The notes beneath the pieces were generated by a model that made no database searches, was not told where the DNA came from, and saw nothing but the letters and a program-made list of their open reading frames with translations. Below are positions 17,302 to 25,107 of a stretch of DNA of 39,146 nt, piece after piece (position 1 is the stretch's first letter; every line of letters begins with the position of its first letter). The position numbers and the translations under genes were made by a program. This DNA comes from Chlamydia trachomatis (GTDB lineage Bacteria; Chlamydiota; Chlamydiia; Chlamydiales; Rhabdochlamydiaceae). Location of the stretch: the NCBI GenBank assembly GCA_945875745.1, contig CAMCLJ010000010.1:1-39146 (forward strand), in the 5' to 3' direction.

Positions 17302-17631
17302 GAGCAAAAGGTGTTTTCTATGAAATAGAGGGGTGAAGTTCTTTCTGTTCCTATATAGATTATCATCTCATTTTATCACGGCGGTCTAAGAATCGTAAAT
17401 AAAAAACACGATTTATAGGGACTTAACATCTTGTCATATAGTTGTTTGCGTCTTTCTCTTCCCCATCGACTCCCTGACTCTAATTAATTTACTTTAATTA
17501 ATCAAGTTTGTTTAATTTTTAATTAAAATTATTAATTAATCTTAATTAATTGATAAAAATGTATTTTATTTGTAATATCAGGAATATAGAGATGTAAAAT
17601 TAACAAGGGCTGTTGGCTCGAGGTAAGGATT
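17302..17631. other. Gene-free AT-rich spacer
   Basis: No gene is supported between the rplU promoter and the first small basic ORF. The right half (17481-17552) is a cluster of TTAATTAA-type palindromes. Leftward frames at 17532-17823 are open but are the antisense of the two basic ORFs and encode low-complexity hydrophobic sequence, so I reject them. Confidence 0.5.
17481..17552. repeat. Cluster of TTAATTAA-type palindromes
   Basis: Five copies or near-copies of TTAATTAA occur within about 70 bases, at roughly 17481-17489, 17493-17502, 17515-17525, 17531-17540 and 17541-17551. The stretch is nearly pure A/T and lies 80 bases ahead of the first small basic ORF. It could be a promoter upstream element or a site for a nucleoid protein. 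Simple AT drift is the alternative. Confidence 0.4.
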
Positions 17632-17754
17632 ATGCATCGGGGAATAAAAAAGATTTCTAAAAAAAAGGGATCTAAACTGACAGTTAAGCACCATGGCCGG
17701 CAGGAATCTAGAGAAAAAGTCGTCCAACAAAAAATTGATGAAAATTCTAGGTAA
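17632..17754 (+). CDS. Very small basic protein, 40 residues
   Basis: The ATG at 17632 is preceded by GAGGTAAGG at normal spacing. The product starts MHRGIKKISKKKGSKLTVKH and ends in QQKIDENSR, with about a dozen Lys/Arg and few acidic residues. It is followed 17 bases later by an even smaller basic ORF on the same strand. Chlamydia trachomatis, as I recall, also has tiny genes annotated next to rplU, but I cannot confirm homology. Possible roles are binding to nucleic acid or ribosomes. I judge it real because of the ribosome-binding site, composition and pairing. Confidence 0.5.
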   Translation: MHRGIKKISKKKGSKLTVKHHGRQESREKVVQQKIDENSR

Positions 17755-17771
17755 TCTAAAAGGGGGATTAT

Positions 17772-17876
17772 ATGAAAAAAGTAAGAGCAAGAGTTGCAAA
17801 AAAAATACAAAAAGTACGTTCAAGTAAAAAAGTAGGCGCTTGGAAAAGTTTTTGGAGAAAATACTTTTCTTTCTAA
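17772..17876 (+). CDS. Very small basic protein, 34 residues
   Basis: An AGGGGG ribosome-binding site lies five bases ahead of the ATG at 17772. The peptide begins MKKVRARVAKKIQKVRSSKK and ends in WKSFWRKYFSF. The first 20 residues could form a strongly cationic amphipathic helix; the tail is aromatic. It ends seven bases before the convergent permease gene. Histone H1-like lysine repeats of chlamydial HctB come to mind, but the similarity is only compositional. Function unknown. Confidence 0.55.
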   Translation: MKKVRARVAKKIQKVRSSKKVGAWKSFWRKYFSF

Positions 17877-17883
17877 GAGGCTT

Positions 17884-18744
17884 TTATACCGAGCGGGCAG
17901 TTTTGCCTTTTATCAGTAAGGTTATGGCGTAAATGGATGCAGCGGTTAAAGAAATCGTTGCTCCAGGAGGCCAGTTCCATTCATAGGATATGAATGTGCC
18001 TAAAGTGGTAAAGAGCATGGCAAGTCCTATAGATAAAAAGATCATAGTTGCAAGTTTATTCGTGTAATAGCTAGCAACGGCTGCAGGAATGGCAAGGATT
18101 GCTATCACTAAAATAGATCCTACAACTTGTATAAGAAGCACAATCGATAGTGCAATCATGCAAAGCAGTATGGAGTAGATTTTATTAGTAGAAAGTCCTT
18201 GAAGTTCCCCCTGGTCTTCATCAAAGCATACCGCTTGAAATCTTTTATAATAGATAAGCGTGATTGCAGCTACTGCAATATCAAGGGCAATTAAGGTCAT
18301 AATATCTTTGGTGCTAACCCATAGAATATTGCCGAATAGAAAGTTCATGAGCTCAACGTTATAGCCTGGGGTCAGGGCCACAAAGATTACCCCAAGGGCC
18401 ATCCCTGTCGACCATAGAGCGGCGATAATGCTATCTTCCCTTTCTTTGTATTTCACTTTGATCCAGCTCATAAACAAAGCTGATGCAAGAGCTGCCACGA
18501 TCGCTCCCTGCAGAGGGGTGATCCAATCTATGTAAAATGTTCTTTTTATCCACAAGAACAGTCCCATTCCCCCTAAAACAGAATGGGCGATGCTCCCGCT
18601 GATAAATACAATCCGTTTAACCACAATAAACGATCCGGTAATCCCACTTGCAATGGATGCGACAAGTCCTGCAATCAATGCAAGACTTAAGAAAGGATTA
18701 ATTTGGAGGGCTTCAAAAAAAGCGAGGGTTCCGAGTAGAGTCAT
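17884..18744 (-). CDS. Zinc/manganese ABC transporter permease (ZnuB/MntB type)
   Basis: The 286-residue protein has eight to nine hydrophobic segments and the ABC-3 family pattern, including GSIAHSVLGGMGLFLW near residue 50 and WSTGMALGVIFVALTPGYNVEL near 110-130. It forms the membrane channel for metal import. Its start overlaps the ATPase stop by four bases, so the two are translationally coupled. It corresponds in position to C. trachomatis CT417 next to obgE (from memory). Confidence 0.9.
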   Translation of the reverse strand: MTLLGTLAFFEALQINPFLSLALIAGLVASIASGITGSFIVVKRIVFISGSIAHSVLGGMGLFLWIKRTFYIDWITPLQGAIVAALASALFMSWIKVKYKEREDSIIAALWSTGMALGVIFVALTPGYNVELMNFLFGNILWVSTKDIMTLIALDIAVAAITLIYYKRFQAVCFDEDQGELQGLSTNKIYSILLCMIALSIVLLIQVVGSILVIAILAIPAAVASYYTNKLATMIFLSIGLAMLFTTLGTFISYEWNWPPGATISLTAASIYAITLLIKGKTARSV

Positions 18745-19481
18745 AGGTGACCTCCTATAGAGGTCGTCTGTGAAATCGGCCGGTGGTATAGCCCGAGGCC
18801 GAAATGTTCACATACCTGATTTGGTAAGATTGTATGTACTTGTTTATGTACGCATAATAATTTACCTACTTGATTAATGATGGTTTGTAGGTCATGGGTT
18901 ACCATCAGAATCGTGGTTTTTCCTTTGAGTTCTTCAAGGATTTTTAAAATATCTTTTTCCGCTTCTGGATCGACACTTGCTGTTGGTTCATCAAGAAATA
19001 GCAGGTCAGGCTGGGCAACGATTGCTCTTGCAATTAGCACCCTTTGAGCTTGCCCGCCGGAAAGGGATCCAAACGAACAGTCTTTTTTGTCTTCTAGCCC
19101 AACTTTTTGTAGAGCTTGCTGTGCTTGGACTTTGGTTGATGAAGGTAGTCTTCCAAAAATGTTTGCAGAAGACAGGCAGCCCATTAAAACAATATCTAGT
19201 ACTGTGATAGGAAACAGTTTATCCAGCCGATTGATTTGAGGGACGTAGCCGATCTTTGGGCGTAGATTTTCCGGGGATTTACCAAATAATCGGATCTGTC
19301 CTCGAGAAGGTTTTTGAAACCCCATCAGTAGCCGCAGAAGAGTGGTTTTGCCCCCTCCATTAGGGCCGAAGATTCCAATAAACTCCCCTTGTTCTACTCG
19401 GAAAGAAACTTTTTCGAGCACGCTTGTTTTGTCAAAAGAATGATCGAGGTTCTGTATCTCAATAGCAGGAAGATTACTCAT
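18741..19481 (-). CDS. Zinc/manganese ABC transporter ATPase (ZnuC/MntA type)
   Basis: The 246-residue ATPase has Walker A GPNGGGKTTL near residue 40, the Q-loop around GYVPQINRLDKLFPIT, signature LSGGQAQRVLIARA near 140 and Walker B DLLFLDEPTASVD near 160, then the switch histidine in MVTHDL. It powers metal uptake with the neighbouring permease. It overlaps the binding-protein gene by eight bases upstream and the permease gene by four bases downstream, a tight operon. Confidence 0.92.
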   Translation of the reverse strand: MSNLPAIEIQNLDHSFDKTSVLEKVSFRVEQGEFIGIFGPNGGGKTTLLRLLMGFQKPSRGQIRLFGKSPENLRPKIGYVPQINRLDKLFPITVLDIVLMGCLSSANIFGRLPSSTKVQAQQALQKVGLEDKKDCSFGSLSGGQAQRVLIARAIVAQPDLLFLDEPTASVDPEAEKDILKILEELKGKTTILMVTHDLQTIINQVGKLLCVHKQVHTILPNQVCEHFGLGLYHRPISQTTSIGGHL

Positions 19482-20364
19482 TTGCCTTTACAATTTCAGT
19501 ACTGATTTTTAGAAGCATTTCATCGTATTTTGTACTATATGGGTCTATATTGCATAGAGGTAAATCTAGCTCATTTGCAATTGCAATAGCCCCATTATTG
19601 TTATATTGCTCTTGGATAAGAACGAGCTTTACAAGGCTTGTCTTTGCAGTTGCTAGGACCTTTGAAATATCTTGGGGCCTCGGTTCTTTTCCCTCTGTTT
19701 CTATCGAAATTTGAGTAAACCCAAAATCTTTGCAGAAATAGCCGAACGCGGGGTGGGATACAATGAGGGCCTGGTTAGCAAATGGCTTCAACTGATTTTG
19801 AATTTTTTCATGTAGTGCGTCGAGCTCGCTCAAGAATAGACCTAGTCGTTTATCCAAAATTTCTTTATGTTCTGGCAGGGCTAGTTGCAGCGCCCGGCAA
19901 ATAGATCCCGCTTGTTCTTTAGCAAGAACTGGGCTCATCCATAAATGTAGGTCCTTTGCGTCTCTATGAGCATGGTTATGATGGGCGCAGGAACAGCCGT
20001 GGTGTCCATGCTCTGTATGATTTGGCAGCAGCTGACTTAAGTCGGCCACAATCAGGTTTTTATGCTGCTGCTTTAGAATTTCAGCGATCTTATGTTCAAA
20101 ATTTTCCCCGAGTCGTATCCAAACTTTAGATCCATATACTTCTTGAATCTGTTTTGGGGTCGGTTCAAAGAGGTGGGGATTAGATCCTTCCGGAGCCAGT
20201 GTTGATATGTCTACTAAGTCGCCTGCAATTTTTTCTACAAAATAAATGTAGGGGGGGATGCTTACAAGGACTCTGGGTTTGGTAGATCCAGTATCGGTTT
20301 TTCCACAACTGGTAAAAAAGAGGGTAAATACAGATAGAACTAAAGTGATTAAATATTTTTGCAT
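19474..20364 (-). CDS. Zinc-binding lipoprotein of ABC transporter (ZnuA-like)
   Basis: The 296-residue substrate-binding protein starts with a lipoprotein signal ending FFTSC (lipobox cysteine about residue 20). It has a histidine-rich loop at about 112-135 (HTEHGHHGCSCAHHNHAH), typical of zinc-specific ZnuA proteins. The metal site residues are visible in EGSNPHLFEPTP, in LHLWMSP and in IVSHPAFGYF. First gene of the leftward transporter operon. No Zur box is recognisable upstream. Zinc is more likely than manganese because of the His-rich loop. Confidence 0.9.
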   Translation of the reverse strand: MQKYLITLVLSVFTLFFTSCGKTDTGSTKPRVLVSIPPYIYFVEKIAGDLVDISTLAPEGSNPHLFEPTPKQIQEVYGSKVWIRLGENFEHKIAEILKQQHKNLIVADLSQLLPNHTEHGHHGCSCAHHNHAHRDAKDLHLWMSPVLAKEQAGSICRALQLALPEHKEILDKRLGLFLSELDALHEKIQNQLKPFANQALIVSHPAFGYFCKDFGFTQISIETEGKEPRPQDISKVLATAKTSLVKLVLIQEQYNNNGAIAIANELDLPLCNIDPYSTKYDEMLLKISTEIVKANE

Positions 20365-20591
20365 GGGTCTTTTAGAAATAGATTTTAATTATGGATACTA
20401 TTTCATGTTCTTAATAAAAATTCAAGGTGAAATCCCCCTCAAGTCTATTAGAGAGGTAAGCAGATTGGGCTCATTGGGTCTGGGTATTTTAATTTTGGTT
20501 GCTAAGTGCCTCTTTTCTTTAAATCAAGCACATGATAGATTTGCCTCTCGTTAGTAGGACTACCATCTAAGGTATTCTCAAGATTCCCTGT

Positions 20592-20682
20592 GGAGGAGTG
20601 TCCGAGTGGCCGATGGAGCCCGCTTGGAAAGCGTGTAAACATGATAAGTGTTTCGTGGGTTCGAATCCCACCTCCTCCACCA
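20592..20682 (+). tRNA. tRNA-Ser (GGA), CCA encoded
   Basis: A 91-base class II tRNA. The acceptor stem GGAGGAG pairs with CTCCTCC; the discriminator base is A, then encoded CCA. The anticodon loop TTGGAAA has anticodon GGA, the variable arm is long, and the T arm GTGGG-TTCGAAT-CCCAC is perfect. The anticodon stem CCCGC/GCGTG has a C-U mismatch at its second pair, which is unusual. Confidence 0.92.
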
Positions 20683-20860
20683 TTTTTTATTAAAACAATC
20701 CTTGCCAAGCCTTGCACGCCTGATCCAATTTTGAAATCTTCTCAATTCTTCATCAAGCGTTATGAAAATAGACAAGCTTTTTATTCGTTTAAGTGCCAGA
20801 GGAACTAACCAGGCTCCCTCTATAGCTCTTTTATTTACTCGAGCTCCATATCTTCTCTAT

Positions 20861-21208
20861 TTACTCATAAAGGGTCAGAGGATCGAAAGGTTTGGTAATC
20901 ACGCCAAAGATCTTCAGCCCCTCATATTCTGTCATTTCACTCTTAGTTACTTTAGCTGTGAATAGAATCAATGGGGTGTTTTGGATAGGCGATGTCTGCC
21001 GTATACGCTCGAGTGTTTGGATCCCGTCCATAACAGGCATCATCACATCGAGTAAAATCAGGTCTGGCAGAAACTCCTGAGCGATTGTAATAGCCTCTAT
21101 TCCTGATGAGGCAAAGCGAGCTGAGAGCTGCTCAATACCCTGCAGGCAGTATCTTACAATAACTAAGAAATCTGGATCATCATCGACAACTAAGATTTTT
21201 TTAAGCAT
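20861..21208 (-). CDS. CheY-like single-domain response regulator
   Basis: The 115-residue receiver domain has the acidic pair near residues 9-11 (VVDDDP), the phosphorylated Asp54 in LILLDVMMPVMDG, the conserved Thr in ILFTAKV and Lys106 in ITKPFD. No output domain is present, so it signals by protein contact or phosphorelay. It starts five bases after the stop of a histidine kinase fragment, so it was the second gene of a kinase-regulator pair. With the kinase broken, its phosphate donor must be elsewhere, or it is on the way to loss. Confidence 0.88.
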   Translation of the reverse strand: MLKKILVVDDDPDFLVIVRYCLQGIEQLSARFASSGIEAITIAQEFLPDLILLDVMMPVMDGIQTLERIRQTSPIQNTPLILFTAKVTKSEMTEYEGLKIFGVITKPFDPLTLYE

Positions 21209-21213
21209 ATCGA

Positions 21214-21375
21214 TTATTCCTTGGCTGGTGATATGGGCAGATCAAAATAAAATAAAGCCCCGTTTCCTGGCTCTGAAAGAAAGCCTATTTCTCCTCCCAT
21301 TTGTTCGATGAGCCCTTTGCAAATATATAGTCCAAGGCCTGAGCCTTTTATTTTGGTATCACCAGATGTCCCTAC
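21214..21375 (-). pseudogene. Histidine kinase C-terminal remnant (HATPase G2 box)
   Basis: Read leftward, about 51 codons encode the end of a sensor kinase: [20 protein letters not shown] is the G2 box, followed by a [16 protein letters not shown]-type strand, FYFDLP and a stop at 21214-21216. The dimerisation domain, N and G1 boxes and sensor are absent. At about 21366-21378 the homology switches to glmS on the opposite strand. The fragment precedes its response regulator as in an intact operon. The right boundary is approximate. Confidence 0.85.
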
Positions 21376-21983
21376 AGGTAACCGTTTTATATTTACTCAC
21401 CCTGCTTCTTGCAAGACAAAGGGGGATGAGTGGTAAGCTAGCAGATAAATACTACCTGGAGCTTAAGGCTCTGCCGAGCAAAATAGAGCATATCCTTGAA
21501 GAGCACCGGAAGATTCAATTGATTGCTATTAAGTATGGAGGATCCCATGACATGTATTTGCTTGGTAGAGGGATTTTATATCCAGTGGCACAAGAGGCTG
21601 CGTTAAAGCTTAAAGAGATCGCCTATGTCAATGCAGTCGGATATGCTGCAGGAGAGATGAAGCACGGGCCGATAGCTCTTCTTGACCCAAGCGTGCCGGT
21701 GGTTGTTTTTTGTGCAAACCGTCTGCTTGAAACTAAGATCATGAGCAATCTTATGGAGAGCCGCGCGCGAGGGGTACCTGTTATTGTGTTTGGATTGTCC
21801 GAGCTAGAAGAAGATTTTAAAAAGGTCTGTAATGAGTATTTTCTTATTCCAAAGACAACTGATGAGCTGGCCTGTATTTTACTTGCTGTTGCAACTCAGC
21901 TGTTTTCTTATTATGTTGCTAAAACGCCCTTTGTTGATATCGATCAGCCAAGAAATCTTGCAAAATCAGTGACTGTAGAATAG
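21366..21983 (+). pseudogene. glmS C-terminal remnant (second SIS domain)
   Basis: The 205-codon frame matches the last third of glucosamine-6-phosphate synthase. It starts inside the segment equal to E. coli TQLTVLLML and continues through ALPSKIEHIL, GRGILYPVAQEAALKLKEI and AAGEMKHGPIALLD, ending DVDQPRNLAKSVTVE-like. The glutaminase domain (starting Cys1) and the first SIS domain are missing, and there is no ribosome-binding site at the first ATG. It abuts the kinase remnant head to head, so one event cut both 5' ends. An intact glmS is expected elsewhere, since UDP-GlcNAc is needed for LPS. An assembly join is the alternative. Confidence 0.85.
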
Positions 21984-22366
21984 TCCGTCGGGTAAAAATA
22001 TCACCATTATTTGTTAGATCAATCCGGCTGCCACACTAGCATTAGAACAAACAGGAGTAAATTCCAAACGTTGTGCAAAAGGGAAATCTTCTACTACATA
22101 AGCATCGGAAATGCAATGCTAGAGGTGTTCGGATATTTCTTTAACGTTCATATGTCCTTCTATATTTGAGAGTTGAATTTATTACATTCAGCAGTTTGCT
22201 TCTGTGATTGCATTAATTTTAAATAAAATTTGCAATTTAGTTATGTAATAAAAAATTATTTTGTTATTTCGTGTAATAAGAACATGGAATAAAAAGTTTT
22301 TTTATCGTTCTTAAAATATTGTATTTTTAAATTTTAATAAATAAAAATTATATTGATAATTGAATT
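21984..22366. other. Mostly gene-free, very AT-rich spacer
   Basis: The left part holds the small interrupted leftward frame at 22014-22151. From 22190 to 22366 the DNA is extremely AT-rich and no gene is visible. It separates the glmS remnant from the exported GT28 gene, whose promoter must lie here, but I see no clear box pair and no strong ribosome-binding site before 22367. Confidence 0.45.
22014..22151 (-). pseudogene. Small frame with good ribosome-binding site and one internal TAG
   Basis: On the minus strand an ATG at 22149-22151 follows AGAAGGACAT. The frame reads MNVKEISEHL, then TAG (22119-22121), then 34 further codons (HCISDAYVVEDFPFAQRLEF...) to TAA at 22014-22016. Composition after the TAG looks coding. 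It may be a small gene broken by a CAG-to-TAG change or a fragment of a larger gene. I do not recognise the sequence. Confidence 0.35.
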
Positions 22367-23581
22367 ATGAAAATTGTATTTTCTATAATTATATTGCTGT
22401 CTTCTAGTTTTTTGTCTGCGGATAACATCTCGAAAAAACCTAAAATTCTTGTAATTTCAAGCAAAGGCGGTTGTGGCCACACAGCTGCTGTAGATTGTTT
22501 ACGATCTATTTTGGGATCAGATTATGAATTTAAAGTAATGTATCCACTTGGTGACGATTCTTACGGTTGGCTTTCTTATTGTGATACGGTCTACAACTTT
22601 GCATTACATCATCAGTTGAATCGCTCTTTAAATTTCTTTTTTGATTATATCCAGCCTTTATGCGCAGCAATAAAGACTAACAAGGTAAAACAGTTCATTG
22701 CTAGCTGCGTCGATAGATATAAGCCAGACATAATCATAGCAGTTGCCCCAGTTATGAACACCAGTGCAGGCCTTGCTGCCAAAGAAAAGGGGCTGCCCTA
22801 TTTAATCATTACAACAGATCATGATATAAAACACTGGGTTTATGGAATAGAAAAGCTTCAATATGCCAATTTTAAGGTAACTATTGGAGGGGATTTTGAT
22901 ACTAGCATGGGAACACTTCTTTCTAAAGGAATTCCTCAATCAGCAATCCACGTGACTGGTCTTCCGATAAAAGCTGATTTTTTTGAAAAAAAGAACGTTG
23001 ATGGTTTAAAAAATCAATACAATATCGAGGAAAATAAAAAAGTTATCCTCTTAATGATGGGAGGAATTGGAAACAAGAAAATTATTAATTATGCAAAACA
23101 CCTATTATGTATAAAAAATGCAGGCTTTCATCTTTTGGCGTGTATAGGAAAATCAGAAACTTTAAAATCAGAGCTTTCGTCTCTTCCTGTTGACCCTTCT
23201 AATTCTTTATCGATTATTCCATTTACCAATCGAGTGTCTGATTTAATAGCTATTTCCGATTTAATGATTACTAAGCCTGGCCCTGGCGCAATGACGGAAG
23301 CTGTAGCCCTTCATGTCCCCATTTTAGTGGATCATACCAGCCCTTGTTTGCGTTGGGAAAAGGGGAATCTTGATTATATACGAAAACATCAGATTGGAGA
23401 AGAAATAGTCCATTTAAATCAACTTCCCGGTTTGCTTAAGAAGTACTTGTATGATGAATTAATTAGATCTCAAATTCAAGCGAGGTATTCTCAAATCCCT
23501 CAAAACCAGTTTAACATGAAAATTCAAGAGATTGTTGATGCAATGCTTATTAATTCAGATTGTTCTAAAAACGGGATTTAA
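22367..23581 (+). CDS. Exported GT28 glycosyltransferase, MGDG-synthase/UgtP-like
   Basis: The 404-residue protein begins with a clean signal sequence (MKIVFSIIILLSSSFLSA|DN). The mature part resembles monogalactosyl/glucosyl-diacylglycerol synthases: SSKGGCGHTAAVD at 31-43 (like the GGGH of the MGDG_synth domain), VTGLPI near 197, MMGGIG near 230, and the GT28 donor site ITKPGPGAMTEA near 301-312 with WEKGN near 331. Known relatives work on the cytoplasmic face of membranes with UDP-sugars, so an export signal is unexpected. A role in glycosylating host or inclusion membrane lipid is a tempting inference. The region upstream is extremely AT-rich. Confidence 0.75.
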   Translation: MKIVFSIIILLSSSFLSADNISKKPKILVISSKGGCGHTAAVDCLRSILGSDYEFKVMYPLGDDSYGWLSYCDTVYNFALHHQLNRSLNFFFDYIQPLCAAIKTNKVKQFIASCVDRYKPDIIIAVAPVMNTSAGLAAKEKGLPYLIITTDHDIKHWVYGIEKLQYANFKVTIGGDFDTSMGTLLSKGIPQSAIHVTGLPIKADFFEKKNVDGLKNQYNIEENKKVILLMMGGIGNKKIINYAKHLLCIKNAGFHLLACIGKSETLKSELSSLPVDPSNSLSIIPFTNRVSDLIAISDLMITKPGPGAMTEAVALHVPILVDHTSPCLRWEKGNLDYIRKHQIGEEIVHLNQLPGLLKKYLYDELIRSQIQARYSQIPQNQFNMKIQEIVDAMLINSDCSKNGI

Positions 23582-23710
23582 AGTTATTGCACTGACGGGT
23601 GTTTTATTCTATATAGTTCATAGCGCAAGTCTATTTTTAAATTAATTTAATAATGCTGTTGACTTGTTAAATAAAATAAAATACCTATTAAATAAAGAGT
23701 AGGTTTTAAA

Positions 23711-24823
23711 ATGAATCAAAATGCAATAAAAGAATGTATAAAAAAAACAGCTTTGTTCAATTCTTTAACAGAGAAAGAAGTTGATTTTATAGCAAGTCAA
23801 GTCCTATTGAAAGAAGTTGCAGCACAAGAGGTGATTTTTCACGAAAATGACTCCTGCAACGCTCTATATATTCTCGTAGATGGAACGGCATCAGCATTCA
23901 AATCGAATTTAGAACACTCTCAGGAAGTTCTTATTAAAAAATTCGAAATAGGTGATGTTTTTGGAGAGATGTCTTTTCTAGATAATAGCCCCCGCTCTGC
24001 CACGATTCAAGCAGATGGACCATGTATACTGCTTGTGTTAAAACGACAGTCATTTCACACTAAGGATCTATTTATCACTGATCTTTATGCACATATTCAA
24101 GCAAATATAGCATATATTAACTTGCCCAGACTTCGTTCTGCCAGCTCCTCGTTGGTTATAGCCCTTACAAAACAGCTGCAGCAGTCAGAACTCAGTAACC
24201 AGTTTGGTAAAGCTTTTATCTATATTATATTAGTCTTTGGAATAGGGGGGCTCTTTGATAAATTAGGCTCTTCACCAGGTATTAACGTATCTTCTGCTTG
24301 GTATACATGGTTCTATCTAATTGCTGTAACATGCCCTTTACTTATTATAGCCTATATTTTTAAGTTTCGGTTTAAAGACATGGGAATTGGTCTGCATAAT
24401 TGGAAAAAATCCCTTGTTGAAGGGATTTTGATTTCTTGTCTGATTACACTGATTTATTTTTTATTTCGACACCCTCTAGAATCTTTGCTTGTGAACACAG
24501 GATCATCTACAGGGCCTCGGGCACTCACATGGATATTGGCTTCTTACCCGATTCATTCATATCTTCAAGAACTTATAGGCCGCGGTATATTGCAAACAGT
24601 GATTCAAAAGTTTTTTCAAGATCCTAAAGGTCTCAAATCGATCTTTACTGCATCTTTAGTATTTGCCATGTTTCATACCCACTATGGATTTACAATGGCA
24701 ATCATAACCTTCTTTATCGGCTTTTTGTTTGGATGTATTTATATTCGAAGTTACAACTTAATTGGAGTATCACTAGTTCATACTACATTGGGATTATGTG
24801 GACACTCTTTGGGCCTTATCTGA
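23711..24823 (+). CDS. Cyclic nucleotide-binding domain fused to CPBP intramembrane protease-like domain
   Basis: Residues 10-125 form a CAP-family cNMP-binding domain with the phosphate-binding cassette FGEMSFLDNSPRSAT at 84-98, including the Arg that contacts the cyclic phosphate. Residues about 165-370 have six or more hydrophobic segments and the CPBP (CAAX protease/Abi) motifs: QELIGR at 286-291 (the usual E-E-x-x-x-R, with the first Glu replaced by Gln), FAMFHTH at 318-324 and SLVHTTLG at 354-361. The 370-residue protein may be a membrane protease or scaffold gated by cAMP or a similar ligand (inference). The Glu-to-Gln change leaves catalytic activity open. It is 129 bases downstream of the GT28 gene on the same strand. 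Confidence 0.75.
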   Translation: MNQNAIKECIKKTALFNSLTEKEVDFIASQVLLKEVAAQEVIFHENDSCNALYILVDGTASAFKSNLEHSQEVLIKKFEIGDVFGEMSFLDNSPRSATIQADGPCILLVLKRQSFHTKDLFITDLYAHIQANIAYINLPRLRSASSSLVIALTKQLQQSELSNQFGKAFIYIILVFGIGGLFDKLGSSPGINVSSAWYTWFYLIAVTCPLLIIAYIFKFRFKDMGIGLHNWKKSLVEGILISCLITLIYFLFRHPLESLLVNTGSSTGPRALTWILASYPIHSYLQELIGRGILQTVIQKFFQDPKGLKSIFTASLVFAMFHTHYGFTMAIITFFIGFLFGCIYIRSYNLIGVSLVHTTLGLCGHSLGLI

Positions 24824-25107
24824 TTTCTATCACAATGCTCCGAGATTGAGAAAAGATGGACGATGCAGATGATACATGTTAATATCATTTCTATAAGGAA
24901 GATCGGAAGCTTTTCCTTTAATCGGGTTGATATTTATGTGGTTGCAATAAAAAATATTAGGGTAGGTTCACAGTTTACCTCTTATCTCTTGCTTAAGCTT
25001 CTTCTTCCAATTAGTTTTTATTTACTTTATTTTGATTAAACTACTATTTTTCTCTGTTTTTCTGTATTAAGGCAGCAAGAACAGTGTAACCCAAGGGTAG
25101 GACCATT

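Noticed and set aside
17532-17823. Two leftward open frames rich in Phe, Leu and Tyr
   Set aside because: They are antisense to the two small basic genes; Lys codons read backwards give Phe/Leu. No ribosome-binding site was found.
20375-20404. GAAATAG...CTATTTC inverted repeat upstream of the zinc-binding lipoprotein gene as a Zur box
   Set aside because: The arms are only 7 bases with a 16-base spacer and do not match known Zur or MntR sites.
20502-20808. Overlapping frames on both strands around 20.6 kb
   Set aside because: They cross the tRNA-Ser gene; peptide motifs such as GGGGIRTHET are common tRNA-derived false proteins.
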